The notes under the pieces were generated by a model. The model ran no database searches. It was not told the DNA's origin and worked only from the letters and a program-made list of their open reading frames with translations. A stretch of DNA of 64,000 nucleotides, taken from assembly GCA_900404475.1 (NCBI GenBank), contig OUQQ01000029.1, forward strand, positions 1 to 64,000, read 5' to 3'. This stretch comes from Spongospora subterranea. Lineage: Eukaryota > Endomyxa > Phytomyxea > Plasmodiophorida > Plasmodiophoridae. The position numbers were made by a program, and so were the translations under genes. Below are positions 36,639 through 47,337 of this stretch, in pieces (within the stretch, counting starts at the first letter, position 1; every line of letters starts with the position of its first letter).

Positions 36639-38027
36639 ATGGCTAAGTTAATTCTGATTGCTGCATGTACTCTCATTAGCTGTTATGCGATGATGCCGGG
36701 TATGGTCCAAGATCAAGGATGGGGTTTGCAGTCCAACAATGCCCTTGGTAATGGACCACCAGCAGGAGCAGGAAAATCCGCAATGCAAGCGACCGATATG
36801 AGATTCGAAATGGGGCGATCACCTTTGGTCAACCCTCAAGGAATGAACAATAACCTCGTTCAATCGAGACCGATGCTGAACCCAGTTGGCCCTGGTGTTG
36901 CAACTCCTCCTAGAGTTGTGTACGGGTTCCTGAACGATCAGGTGTCAGTGGGTCAACCGGTAGCTGGAGCGGGATTCCAGCGGGATATGAGCCCGGGAGC
37001 ATTCCAACATCAGCCACACGCGGCGTCGTTTTCTCAACCCAACATGGCGCAGCCAACCCCTCAACAGAACATGATGGCAGCAGAGGCGCTGATGGCGTTG
37101 GCTACATCCAGCGGCCAACCCAAATCTGCAGGAATCAAGCACCCGAACGGAAAGGCCGAATGCGATGAGTTCGGGAACCCGGTTAGAGCCGGCATGGGTA
37201 GACCGATACCAATCAACATTGATATGGGGAATCCTTCAAAGAAGATGACGCCATCTCCTTTGGTTTGGAACGAAAAAATCGCCAATGACCAATTATGGAG
37301 TGTTGCCAAACCTGTCGAAGGCCTCCCAGTGAATGACCCGTCGGGTCCTATTCCAAACTCCAACTCGACATTGCCGCCAAATGTGACAAGCGCGCCAATC
37401 AAAGTGGATACGAAACGGGGAAAGAAAACGAACAGCACCAAGCCTTTTCGCAATTCACAGGATCCGATCATAGATAATTCAGCATCAAACAGTTCGTCAT
37501 TACCAAAAAACATCACACAGAGCATAACTCAGACGGGGGACCTTCAAGGTGAAAATTCTACAGATGTTAGGGATTCTGATATTCCAAGGAACAATGGCAC
37601 AAATTCGACCGATGTTGGGAATTCTGCAAACCCAACGAACAATGGCACATCTGCACCATACTCGGCGACAAAGCAGGATACTGTTGGTGATCTGATACGA
37701 TGGCTGGGTGGCGAGGATCCTACCACTGCGCCGACAAACGAGGGCGCGGCTGTTTCAGAGGAGGCTGCTTCCGATGTATCGGTTGGAGAGCTGATCAGTT
37801 GGCTAAAATCGCAAGGAAACAGTGTACCACCACAACCTGAGACAGTAAAGCCTGAACCGAAGGAGCATGTCGGGGAAGACGGTCAGGTCTCAATCCGCGA
37901 CCTGATCAAATGGCTCTCGTCGAAAACGGGTTCTGGAAAGGGCAAACACAAAAAAGGATTGAAATCGAATCACGGCTCCAATCTTAACTCCAAGTCGGTC
38001 AGCAACACGAGCGCTTCTAGACCATAA
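36639..38027 (+). CDS. Secreted low-complexity protein with C-terminal LIxWL repeats
   Basis: Single uninterrupted frame of 462 residues, unusual in this intron-rich window. Residues 1-17 are a signal peptide (MAKLILIAACTLISCYA). The N-terminal half is rich in Met, Pro, Gln, Asn and Gly; the middle is Asn/Ser/Thr-rich with many sequons (NST, NVT, NGT). The C-terminal third carries three copies of a short amphipathic motif: VGDLIRWLGG (residue about 348), VGELISWLKS (about 381) and IRDLIKWLSS (about 418), spaced 33-38 residues. It ends in a basic, Ser-rich tail. No known family is recognised. The repeated aromatic/leucine helix could be a binding or self-association motif (inference). Confidence 0.82.
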   Translation: MAKLILIAACTLISCYAMMPGMVQDQGWGLQSNNALGNGPPAGAGKSAMQATDMRFEMGRSPLVNPQGMNNNLVQSRPMLNPVGPGVATPPRVVYGFLNDQVSVGQPVAGAGFQRDMSPGAFQHQPHAASFSQPNMAQPTPQQNMMAAEALMALATSSGQPKSAGIKHPNGKAECDEFGNPVRAGMGRPIPINIDMGNPSKKMTPSPLVWNEKIANDQLWSVAKPVEGLPVNDPSGPIPNSNSTLPPNVTSAPIKVDTKRGKKTNSTKPFRNSQDPIIDNSASNSSSLPKNITQSITQTGDLQGENSTDVRDSDIPRNNGTNSTDVGNSANPTNNGTSAPYSATKQDTVGDLIRWLGGEDPTTAPTNEGAAVSEEAASDVSVGELISWLKSQGNSVPPQPETVKPEPKEHVGEDGQVSIRDLIKWLSSKTGSGKGKHKKGLKSNHGSNLNSKSVSNTSASRP

Positions 38028-38394
38028 ACGTAATTGCAGTAATACATTAACTTTATATAGCGTAGTTGTTGCATTGTTAACAATATCTGTAGTTGTAGAT
38101 AATCTCGACCCCCCTCCCTGACGTTAATCGACCAGTCTGACGCACTTCTACTGAACTCGGATTCCTCAATCGGGCCACAATGTTCAATCGAATGCGTTGA
38201 AGTTGAATATTGCGCCAAGTTAGTGGTTATGTGGGACTGGGGTGTCGGCCGGAGGGGACGGGAGAGGAGGGAACTCAGTGTCCATCTTTCCTGTAACGTC
38301 ATATAGATTGTGAGCGGGTGAGTCAGATAGGCGCCGGCCAACCCCGACGGTGGAACTTGCGTAACGCCAGATATAACGCATTGTCTATTGGTCA
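38028..38394. other. Intergenic, upstream of the deaminase gene
   Basis: A GC-rich stretch between the stop of the secreted protein gene and the deaminase start codon. No gene is seen. Confidence 0.4.
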
Positions 38395-39557
38395 ATGAGG
38401 TTGATCATACGACAAGGAAAGGAAGAGGTTGGACTGTATGTCGCCAACTATGTCGTCGACAGAATAAACGAATTTGGTCCCACAGCCGCTCGCCCATTCG
38501 TGCTGGGTCTTCCTACGGGAAGTAGCCCGATACCCACGTATGGCCATGGTTTGCCGGCAGATTGACATCGTTGAACTAACGCTGGTGTTATAGCTACAAG
38601 CATTTGATTCGATTACATCAGAGCGGCAGGATCAGTTTTCAGCATGTTGTCACATTCAATATGGACGAGTATTGCGGCTTACCGGAGAATCACCCTGAAT
38701 CATATGTAATTATGTTATCTAAGCTGAATGGGAGAATCTAAATCATTTTTTATTAGCATTCTTTCATGTGGGAGCATTTTTTTAAACATATCGATATCCC
38801 TCGCGAAAATGTGAATATTTTGGATGGCAATGCAGAGGATTTAGTCCAGGAATGCCAAAACTATGAGAACAAAATCGAAGCCTTTGGAGGCATTGAACTG
38901 TAAAATAGCATTCTCGTCGATAGTCATTTCTTCTGATTTGTTCTGTGGCAGATTTTTGGGCGGTATCGGACCTGATGGCCATGTTCGTTCAAGGCTCTGT
39001 TGTGCTTGCGGTTAATCTGACCATTGATTTCAGATTGCATTCAACGAACCTGGAAGCTCTTTGGCATCCAGAACTCGTTTGAAAACCTTAGCGTACGATA
39101 CGATTGTCGCCAACTCTCGCTTCTGTAATTCAGTGCACGATTCCAGTATTCGCTCTTTAACCTTGCTGCAGTTGATGGCGACATTTCTAAAGTTCCTAAG
39201 CGCGCATTAACTGTGGGAGTTCAAACATTTCTTAATTCGAGAGAAGTATTGGTCATCATAACCGGGATCAGCAAAGCGTTAGCTTTACAGAAATCGATTG
39301 AAGAAGGGATCAGCCATATGTGGACTGTGTAAGTTTCAAGCGAATCGCACCATCATGATTTTTCATCGCGGGCTAGGTCTGCAATTCAGTTACACGAAAA
39401 CGCAATCATTGTCTGCGACGAAGATTCGACATTGGAGCTCCGTGTAAAAACGGTCAAATATTTCAAGGGACTGCAGGAGACCGTTGAACGCTGTTCTGAA
39501 CAGAAAGGGCCGAATTCCCCCAAGTCACCGCGCCGTGGAAGCTGGTGCACTACATAA
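38395..39557 (+). CDS. GNPDA1: Glucosamine-6-phosphate deaminase
   Basis: This enzyme converts glucosamine-6-phosphate to fructose-6-phosphate and ammonia, opposing hexosamine and chitin-precursor synthesis. Seven exons: 38395-38537, 38594-38705, 38757-38899, 38952-38982, 39034-39124, 39172-39328 and 39377-39557, totalling 858 nt and 285 residues with exact phases (animal enzymes are about 289). Family motifs are GLPTGSSP (phosphate loop), [11 protein letters not shown] with the catalytic Asp, [17 protein letters not shown] with the active-site His, [35 protein letters not shown] and [10 protein letters not shown]. One coding exon is only 31 nt. The C-terminal tail is Ser/Lys/Pro-rich and not conserved. 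Confidence 0.96.
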
Positions 39558-40279
39558 GTTCATCGGTAAAAATCGATATTCAGTAAATTACTATAATTCG
39601 TGTGAAATCGTGCTATTTTTGTGATGCTCCCCAAGGCGGGAACTGAACAGATGTGTCCTCATAATCTTTTTTTCACAACATTTTGGTGTCGTTGTAACGC
39701 TGATCAAGCGCCCCGGCAACCTTCATAAAACTGACCTTTCAATTGTAAACTACCTGTTAGAATATCAGCAGGTTCTGGCCATAATAAGAATGGTGCGCCT
39801 GCCAGTCTGGTCTACCGAATTTTGCCGTCCTCTTTAAACGCCATATCGATCATCCGCATCGCCAACGAAGCAAATCATGTCAAGCCAAAACCTAAATCAA
39901 CAAAACACCAGATAAAACACTACCCATAAAAAGGGTTTCGTTCGATTTGATGTAATGGATGGGTGCGGGTTGAGTTGAGGTTGGGTTGGGTTTTAGGTTG
40001 AGGTACAGTAGTTCGGGTTGGGTTCGGTCGGGCCTTCAGGGTCGGACTTTCTCCTAACGTTAACCCCAGGGTCAGAACAGGTTGCTAAACACGTTTGGCG
40101 ATCAGCAATAGCTAACCGCTGTCACGCTCATGGGATCCGATGTACAAGATGGCCTCGAAAAAGTGTGTTTATAATGCAATCGGCAAAACAAAGTTTTTCA
40201 TTTGACGTCATTTCTGACCTATTATTCTCAGAAATCAAACTCCTCCGTAGATGGGCTTCTTAGACCCAAACTGAGAAGA
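39558..40279. other. Intergenic
   Basis: Holds a G/T-rich stretch with gggttgggtt-type repeats at about 39960-40030 before the next plus-strand gene. A degenerate tRNA T-arm-like sequence lies at about 39630-39655 on the minus strand, but no cloverleaf can be built. Confidence 0.4.
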
Positions 40280-40926
40280 ATGGCCGATTCTTCGGAGGAT
40301 GAAGGGCCTGTACAGAAAACTGTCAAAAAGGTGAAATCAATCAAAATGGAAAATGGAGATGACGCTCCTTTACAAAGAAAACAAAAAAAAGAAGATGGAG
40401 ATGACGCTCCATTACAAAGAAAACAAAAAAAACACAAAACCGACAGTGAAACGAGAATTGTGGTCAAAGCTGAAATAGATACTGCAAAACCTGCAAAAAA
40501 AGTAGTAAAAAAAAAGGTGAAGAAATCAAAAACTCACGTTGAATCGCAAGCGGTGCGTTATAGTTTGTTCTGAACTGTTCCTAGCTAAGTTGTTGTCCTA
40601 CTGCAGGATGCAAAACCTAAGAAACCGGTCCGCGTCAAGAAAATTTATGAAAAACCTGGTCAGAAATGTGATGAACCCAAATTCGTATGTGACCCCTATA
40701 CCGTCCTGATTTGGTACATTATCCTAATGTTTTCGGATAGCTGGATTGTCTTAGGCTTTTTTATGAAAGTTTACTTGCTGAGGAAAGTCAAACCTCCAAA
40801 GGCACCGGCCCTTTATCTATGGCCGAAACCTGGTGTATGGAGAAAGGAGTCTTATCTATTGAGCAACAACGGCTGTTGCATGACCGCTTCATGAGATGCC
40901 AGAGCCCTCACAAAACAAAAAAATAA
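40280..40926 (+). CDS. Lysine-rich protein with conserved C-terminal domain
   Basis: Three exons: 40280-40554, 40607-40686 or so, and about 40757-40926, with introns of about 52 and 70 nt. It starts MADSSEDEGP. The N-terminal half is Lys-rich and nuclear-looking (KKVVKKKVKKSK) and contains a 14-residue tandem duplication (GDDAPLQRKQKK twice). The C-terminal part is globular: FYESLLAEE, PLSMAETWCMEKGVLSIEQQ and RLLHDRFMR, which resembles a small conserved eukaryotic nuclear-protein domain I cannot name with certainty. The stop at 40924-40926 lies inside the 3' coding region predicted for the opposite-strand kinase. Confidence 0.7.
40354..40437 (+). repeat. 42-bp tandem duplication within a coding exon
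   Basis: Two adjacent copies of tggagatgacgctcc...acaaagaaaacaaaaaaaa with a period of 42 bp, differing by few bases. They keep the reading frame and double an acidic/basic 14-residue block of the Lys-rich protein. Confidence 0.9.
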
Positions 40927-43300
40927 GTCTCCAATTATCAATTTGTTTACTTTCTTTTTTTTCCAGTCCATCTTGGATGAAATGACACTGCGATATATTG
41001 CAGAGTACTGATAGCAAATGACAATATCGCATGATAAGGTGTTGTAGTCGGATAACAGGACACAGCTGATTCCAAGAATGCGATAATGCACTGCAATCTT
41101 GAATGCCCTAACGATATTGATGGCGAAGCGAGAACGATTGTTGCACACCCAAGCAATGTGACACAACATGAACGGACAGCTGAAGAAGGCTGACTGCTTG
41201 AATTTAAGTGATGAAGGACGAGAGCAACACTGTGCATAATCGAAAGACTGTAAGGTAGAATCTGTCGCGAAGTAATCATCTGGCAAATACAAAATTAGCG
41301 ATAATGGTTCACGAAGTAGAACGTATACATTGAAAGATGAATTCGGAGATCCGCCAATCAAAAGGGCTGTTGCGACATTGGATTTTGAAAAACCACTCGC
41401 TTCTTTGAAAGCGACATGAGACTGTCCTATGTGTCGTAGACGTGGATGCTGTAGCACCTGAGAATAATACACTAATAAGCATTAGGAACGAGAAGGCTTT
41501 GAGCGGGTACTTCATCAATACTGGGACGATCTTCGCTTTTGAAAGACGTCAGTTTTTTTATCAAAGAAATGAGTTCCGGGTCTCGCTTTGCACTGACAGG
41601 GAACGGCATGGTAAGGGAACCACTTTCTAAAAGTTGGTGTAAATGTAGCGGGGAAGTAATCTTATCAGCCGAATCCTCAAACGGAGTGCGGCCAAATGCC
41701 AGAAAAAAAAGAACGATCCCAAGTGAATAACTGAAGGTAAGAGTTAGCTATGCTCATTTTCGAGAACAGTCGCCAAGAGAAACCCATACATATCGGCGCG
41801 GTCTCCGTAGTCTGCGTTTTCAAGGAGCAGCTCGGGGGCGCAAAAGAAGAGGGTTCCAGTGTTTCCTACAACAAGAAAATTGATTGCGAAACCTTTTCAG
41901 CGAACGAAGCCATTTAACCGGTTCTAGGTCTCCTATGGACCGCTTTTAGGGTCTCAGATTCTCCGAAATCAGAAATTATTATCCGAAGGGTCGTGCAATC
42001 AGAAACCACGTCAAAATCGGCGTTCAACAGCAAATTCTTGAAAAATTATTAGCCAACAGGGCTTTATAAACAGTTGAATGCCCACCTCAGGTTTCAAGTC
42101 TCTGTGCACAATGCCAGCATGATGCAAATGGCGTAACCCTTGTGTAATCCCACTGAAAAGGGACCAAACATCTGCTTCCGCTAGAAGCTTGCCATTGTCC
42201 TGAAATAGATTATTTACATAATCAAACACATTTCCAATATTGGCATATTCCATTAGCATGAACATAACAGGAACCTTTGGCATAAATTAATAAAGCTAGG
42301 GGCGATAGAGCACATTTAACCTGGGGACCAAAATCTGCTGTCTGTGTCACTTCGAGCCAGCTATGTTTATAGGCTACGATGTTCGGATGTCGTAACGATT
42401 CCACGGCGCGAACTTCGCTAAAAAGAAGCTTTTGAGAACGAACACTTGAGAAGTGAACTGCCTACCTAAGGACACGATTCAACCACGGGCGATTATCCCC
42501 CACTGGAATTTTCTTGCACGCATACGTCCCTGATGGGATCGCAAGAATCAGCATGCTCAGACGTAAGATTATTCAGAAAGAAATACCAAGAGTTACGCCA
42601 TCCAAAAGGTGGGAACACAGATAAACCGAGCCATACCCTCCGGATCCTAACTTCTGCTGTTCAGAGAAAAATCGAGAGTAATAACTAGTGGAAGTCAGCA
42701 CGGCCGTTGCGTTTCAAGAAAAACATACCCGCTATTGAAAGATTGCTGGGACAGATGTTCGTCACTTGGTAATTCTTCCGGACTACAAAACACCAGGTGA
42801 TGTTAATGATCGCACTCCAGCAACAATAGGTAGCAATACCGCTCCAGCAAATGCATTTGACCAAGTCGGGAGAAATAATCATGGACATGAGTATGAGGCT
42901 GCAAGCAACGTTAGTTTAGCGAAAATAATGACTGCAAGTACGCGTACAAATTTGAAATGCATTTCTTCATTAGAGTTTCCGGCAGGAGACCCAAAGCCAA
43001 ATAATGGTCGCAAGCAAAACGGGCATACGTCTCGATTTCGACTTGAGTTTTCCGGACTGCAATGCCCCGAAACTGGAACCTGGTGCATGATCTTTGAAAA
43101 CTGAAAGCTCCACAAGAACATGAACGCATACCTGATAAACGCTTAACTGACGAGTCGAACGATCATGTAGGACCATTGTGCTGCTTGAAGAATTTCGCCT
43201 GGCAAGGTTGATGGATCGAACAAGATTTTTTGATAAAAGTGATGCATAAATACATGACAATTTCGTGAGATGTAGACAACAAATTTTGTTCAACAGAAGA
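40852..43300 (-). CDS. IKS1-like serine/threonine protein kinase
   Basis: Minus strand, many short introns. Order: N-terminal MVLHDRSTRQLSVYQ (about 43165), a CPFCLRPL motif, DYFSRLGQMHLLE, then the kinase domain: GSGGYGSVYL (Gly loop), ACKKIPVG (Lys), VESLRHPNIVAYKHSWLEV, VMFMLMEYANIGNVFDYV, HHAGIVHRDLKPENLLLN (catalytic loop), IIISDFGESE (DFG), FFCAPELLLEN (APE), YSLGIVLFFLAFGRTPFED and the end RPSIDEVLQHPRL. The kinase insert WLEV plus the C-terminal hydrophobic extension with possible membrane helices are typical of the IKS1 group. All catalytic residues are present. The first exon is uncertain (about 43300 or further up). The stop is at 40852-40854, antisense to the Lys-rich gene. Confidence 0.85.
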
Positions 43301-43663
43301 TGCTGATTTCTCCGTGGTTATGAGCTGAAGACTATCTGAAATGAAATCCTGAGCATGAAAAAACACTTATCAGGGCAAATAAAACCTGATTCCGATGCGG
43401 ATCGACCACGATTTGAAGCCACAGCTACTTGTAATGAGCTGACATTTGCTGAAATTTCGAAGACGACGCATAAAAAAATCTGGAAAAAACAATGCTGAAT
43501 GAAGCCTTACATTGCGAGGGGCCGTCGTTAATTCTGGTATTAACTAGTCGTCGTGACTTTCTCGGCTTATAGACCGACATCAATTTGCGTCGATTGAATA
43601 ATTAACAATCGCAAATAATCGTTCATTACAGAATGATGCACGAATGAGGTGGCGGGGCCTTTA

Positions 43664-43852
43664 TCAGGACTGGCTGGTGAAGTACTGCACTTTATAGATA
43701 CAGTGGATGACGGAAGGGTGGAACAGGAAGCGGCCTCCTGCCTGCGTGACTTGCAAACCCCGTAAGGTTGCTGGGGCTGTCTCCTGTTGAGCGGCCATTG
43801 AAGTCATCATGCGATGATATCCCAATGACGTTTCAACAGAATCATTGTTCAT
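43664..43852 (-). CDS. Small ORF, possible separate short gene
   Basis: A 62-codon minus-strand frame starting MNNDSVETSLGYH, polar then TLRGLQVTQAGGRFLF and FHPSVIHCIYK. It has protein-like composition but no recognised family. It may be a 5' exon of the IKS1-like gene or an independent gene; splice linkage to the kinase was not found. Confidence 0.3.
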   Translation of the reverse strand: MNNDSVETSLGYHRMMTSMAAQQETAPATLRGLQVTQAGGRFLFHPSVIHCIYKVQYFTSQS

Positions 43853-44335
43853 TTGTAAATTGAGTGTTTAATGGAAGAAGAACAATTATCAAAAAGCGAG
43901 TGTCGGGTACCTCATCCCCTGTAAATCATAGTTCAAAACCCGCTGATAAAGTGTACCTTGTAGCCATCGCCACAAGCTCGTCGACGGTTATCGTCGCTTT
44001 CACAGGAGCCAGAAAGCCGAATTCGACTTGAGCTTCATGCCTTAATCTCCATAGCTACCTTGGCGCAGCTTTTGCCAATATTAAGAGCACATCTGCAACA
44101 TAACCATCCGCCTTTGATGCTTCTGGTTGACAGATTAAACAATCCCACACCTAGACAAAAGTATGAGCAATGATTTCAAATTTGCAGCGAAAGCTGACCG
44201 TATGGTTGTTTAGGATTTGCAAGTCTACACTATCCACCCTCGATATTATAGAATGGTGCCGGCAGGCTTTACATAGAAAAGTTGCTTCGATGAAAGGGCC
44301 AATGCGAGTGAGTATGCTGAAGCTGTTTTTATACC

Positions 44336-45619
44336 ATGGAGTCAGTAAGTATCACACTGGCCAACCTGATTTATCAAATGTATGCTTTATTTAAGTTGAA
44401 ACACGGCGACGTCGCTAATATTCCATTTAGGATTGCTGGGTAACAGTCTGCTGCTTTTTGAATGTCGAGGACTTGTTGAAAATGCGATTTGTCAACAGAC
44501 AATGGTATGAAAGAATTAGTAGCCGTCAGATGTGGAGGGCAATCAGGACGACGAGTTTGAAATTGTCGACGTTCAGCGAATCGCCGCCATCCTATGAAGA
44601 ACTTCACAGGCACGGGTATGTCTTCAATATGTCCAGGCGATTCCGTGGGTAAATAATTATGATTTTGTAGATTCGGTCGATTATGCGAGTGGATATCTCT
44701 CGAATCTGTCAACACTTTAACAATGATTCATGATGAAAATGAAGGAGTCGAACCGAGGATTTTAACTTCCGCCTTCAGTTCAGTGTTATCCATATGCTCA
44801 ACACAGCTCCATACCCTGTATTTAAAATGCGTCCCTTCTTTGGACATGCAAGATCTTGATCTTTTGGCCGAGCGATGCCCTCTGCTTGCACATGTAAGTG
44901 TGGGTTGCGATTCGTTTTGCGGCCAGCGATCGAAAAATTCCCTCACGAACAAGGTCAGTATATATATCAAATCGTGTTTGATGTAACTCAGTCGTTCAAA
45001 GATCCTAGCCAAATATTGCCAATTGAAAAAACTCACTACTGTCTACATTCGATCCAGCGAACATGTAGACGCTGAAGGGGTCCGATCATTTTTACGATTG
45101 GCACCAAAGACGTAAGCCCACGCTGCGCTCCGTTAGCGAAGCAGTTTTGATCTTTGGTTAGTCTCACTAGGTTTATCCTGCATCAGTGCGTGTTCGCGAG
45201 CAGCCCTTCATTGTCGTCAGAATTTGCTCAAATTGCGTTATATAGCCGCGAGGTTCTGCCATCTTTGATTCATATGCAGTTATTTTGTTTTCTTACTAAT
45301 GAAGACGACGTACCAGAGTCTCCAGTTACGAACAACAATGAGCGCATTTTCGGTTAGTCTGCAACGTTACACGTCTGTGTTCAACTTGCGCGCTAAGTAG
45401 TAGTGATCAGGGCTTCGGTCTGTCTTTGTGAGCAATTTGCAGCGGCATCGTCGCCATCTCACACAAGCACTGCAGCAAGAAGATTCACTCAGCAGTTCGC
45501 CTCTGAATAACAATGGCAAAGAGAACCAATGGGATCCAAGCATGCAAAGGCTGAATCGTCAAGGGTTTTATCTTCACCTGCCAAATCCGTCACTAGGAGT
45601 CGGCCTGCCTCAGGGATGA
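44336..45619 (+). CDS. F-box protein with leucine-rich repeats
   Basis: Starts MES at 44336, then an 86 nt intron into an F-box: WVTVCCFLNVEDLLKMRFVNRQWYE, the Skp1-binding motif of SCF ubiquitin ligase receptors. Downstream are degenerate LRR-type helices and strands: SICSTQLHTLYLKCVPSLD, LDLLAERCPLLAHVSVGC, LAKYCQLKKLTTVYI, VRSFLRLAP. The remaining exons (about 45180-45355 and about 45440-45619) finish with an unstructured, Asn/Gln/Ser-rich C-terminus ending GVGLPQG. At least six exons. Substrate specificity is unknown. The start rests on the splice solution; a longer 5' end through 44170-44310 is possible. Confidence 0.7.
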
Positions 45620-46389
45620 TAGGGAGTTACTGTAGTTGTTGTATATCTGTTCATTGAAATCTAAATATAATATCCCAAGTTGATTGTTGATATTGAGCTT
45701 TGTTATGTTGCATCCAACATCTAGACGATATAAGGTGGCTTAGACATGCAAAAAGGTCGTGTGCTCACTCAAATTGTTAAACTAGCGTGTGTATGTATTG
45801 AACAACCGACCAATCGTATAAGACAAAAACCTATATTCCCTGACCCGTTAAGGCAGAACAAGGTGATCGTGTTTATGTGCTGTTGCTATAGTTGCATGAC
45901 CTGATGGGCGTATTAAAAAACGACCCAACCATTCACGGCAGTCAATTTCAGCACCCAAGGGCCAAACGCAACTCAATAGGGAATATCAAACCTGTTAAAT
46001 AACCGACTCCCTCGGAATATTTTTGGCGGGAAATTCGGTTTTCCCGCATACAGAAATCAAACTGATTGTGCGAGTTGCCGAAAGAAGCCGATTGTTGAGG
46101 GACCTTGATAGCGCTTTAGTCATTCTGGTTTGTTTGAAGTTGCTGAGTTCATTTAAGAAGTTAGAGTTTGTGTAGAGTTGCCAAAGCCAAAGGATCAGGT
46201 TACGGAAGCGTAATCTTGTACACCAAACGAGTGATTCGTGCCTTGAAGAACCTTTCCAAAATGGCCAATAAGCCAACTGAATCCATGTCTCACGTTGCGG
46301 ATAAGTAAAATTATTATGAAATACTGGGTCGTCTGCAGAATGTCAGCGTGAATTTACATTCTACTTAAGCAGGGAAACTATCTGCAATT
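45620..46389. other. No gene recognised
   Basis: 3' flank of the F-box gene, with short frames only (a 93-codon minus-strand frame at 45995-46276 lacks motifs). Confidence 0.4.
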
Positions 46390-46790
46390 TCATTGCGCCT
46401 CTAGATTATCCTCAATTGTGAGGATGTCTTTGGCTCTGTCTTTGTCGTCAACGCCCCATCCGGTTTGTGACCGTTCTTTCCTGGTTTTCTTGTACAGTTT
46501 CCAGTAGCTGTTATATCGGCTCTTAGCGTCCTCATGGGACCAATGGCGGTCCTTCTGATTAATCATAGAATTAACAAAAGCCGCCATGTCTTTGAAACCT
46601 TCAATTTTTTTTAACTTCTGGCCGGCGACCATTGCCTTGCCCTGGGCGGCTCCTCATGTGACAGCAGGAAATTCTCAGAATTTTCCAAAAACGCCGCTAT
46701 TGCCAGGATCTCGGTTTTGCTGGTGCGTTTGCGACCGATGATGGAGACCTTTTCCTGGCATCGTTATCTCAACTGATAATCCAAAATCCG
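46390..46790 (-). pseudogene. Decayed Myb/SANT-like, transposon-associated gene fragment
   Basis: Minus strand from about 46765: KRTSKTEILAIAAFLENSEN, then a one-base frameshift near 46650, then AMVAGQKLKKIEGFKDMAAF, DRHWSHEDAKSRYNSYWKLYKK and TGWGVDDKDRAKDILTIEDN, with a stop at 46390. The Trp pattern and the TGxGV/ILTIE ending resemble Myb/SANT-like DNA-binding domains often found in transposons and expanded gene families. It is truncated and frameshifted, so probably not functional. Confidence 0.5.
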
Positions 46791-47330
46791 AATCTTAATG
46801 TACAGTACTCCTCCTCAGGGAAATTCGGATTTCAAACTGCGCAGAATTGTAGGTTTGATACCACCTCGCGTAACATGGTTGAGGCGGGTAGAATCCTATC
46901 TATCATAGGAGGGTCGCGCGCGATTCAATTTCCGGCTATAGCGATGTGTTTGGCGCGTTTTTCGCATCCTGAAGTGACTGAAAAATGGGGCGCAGCCCAA
47001 TCCTGTCTTCTGTCCTGTCACTGCACTATCATCATCATAATTATCACGAAGGATCCTCCAATATTGACCATCGATATTTATTTGGTAGCAGTACCAACCA
47101 TAGCTGGATTAAGTGGGACTCAGCAAGCGTATTGGATGCTGCGCGATGTGTAGGAAGTTGTTGAGCTGACACCTTTGAACAGCACACATCGGACGATCTC
47201 CCTGAAAACCCCCTTGAAAACACCTTTCGGCGATGCTTCAAAAGATACGGAATCAGGAGAATGGTCTGAGACATCGGTTTCAACCGTTTAGCGGTGTGTC
47301 TGCTTTCGTCTCCATTATCGTGATCCGGCA
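46791..47330. other. No gene recognised
   Basis: Upstream region of the DTL-like gene. Overlapping short frames on both strands and no motif. Confidence 0.4.
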
Positions 47331-47337
47331 TTTGATG

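Noticed and set aside
39630..39660. tRNA gene
   Set aside because: Only a T-arm-like GTTC sequence is present; no acceptor or anticodon stem can be paired.
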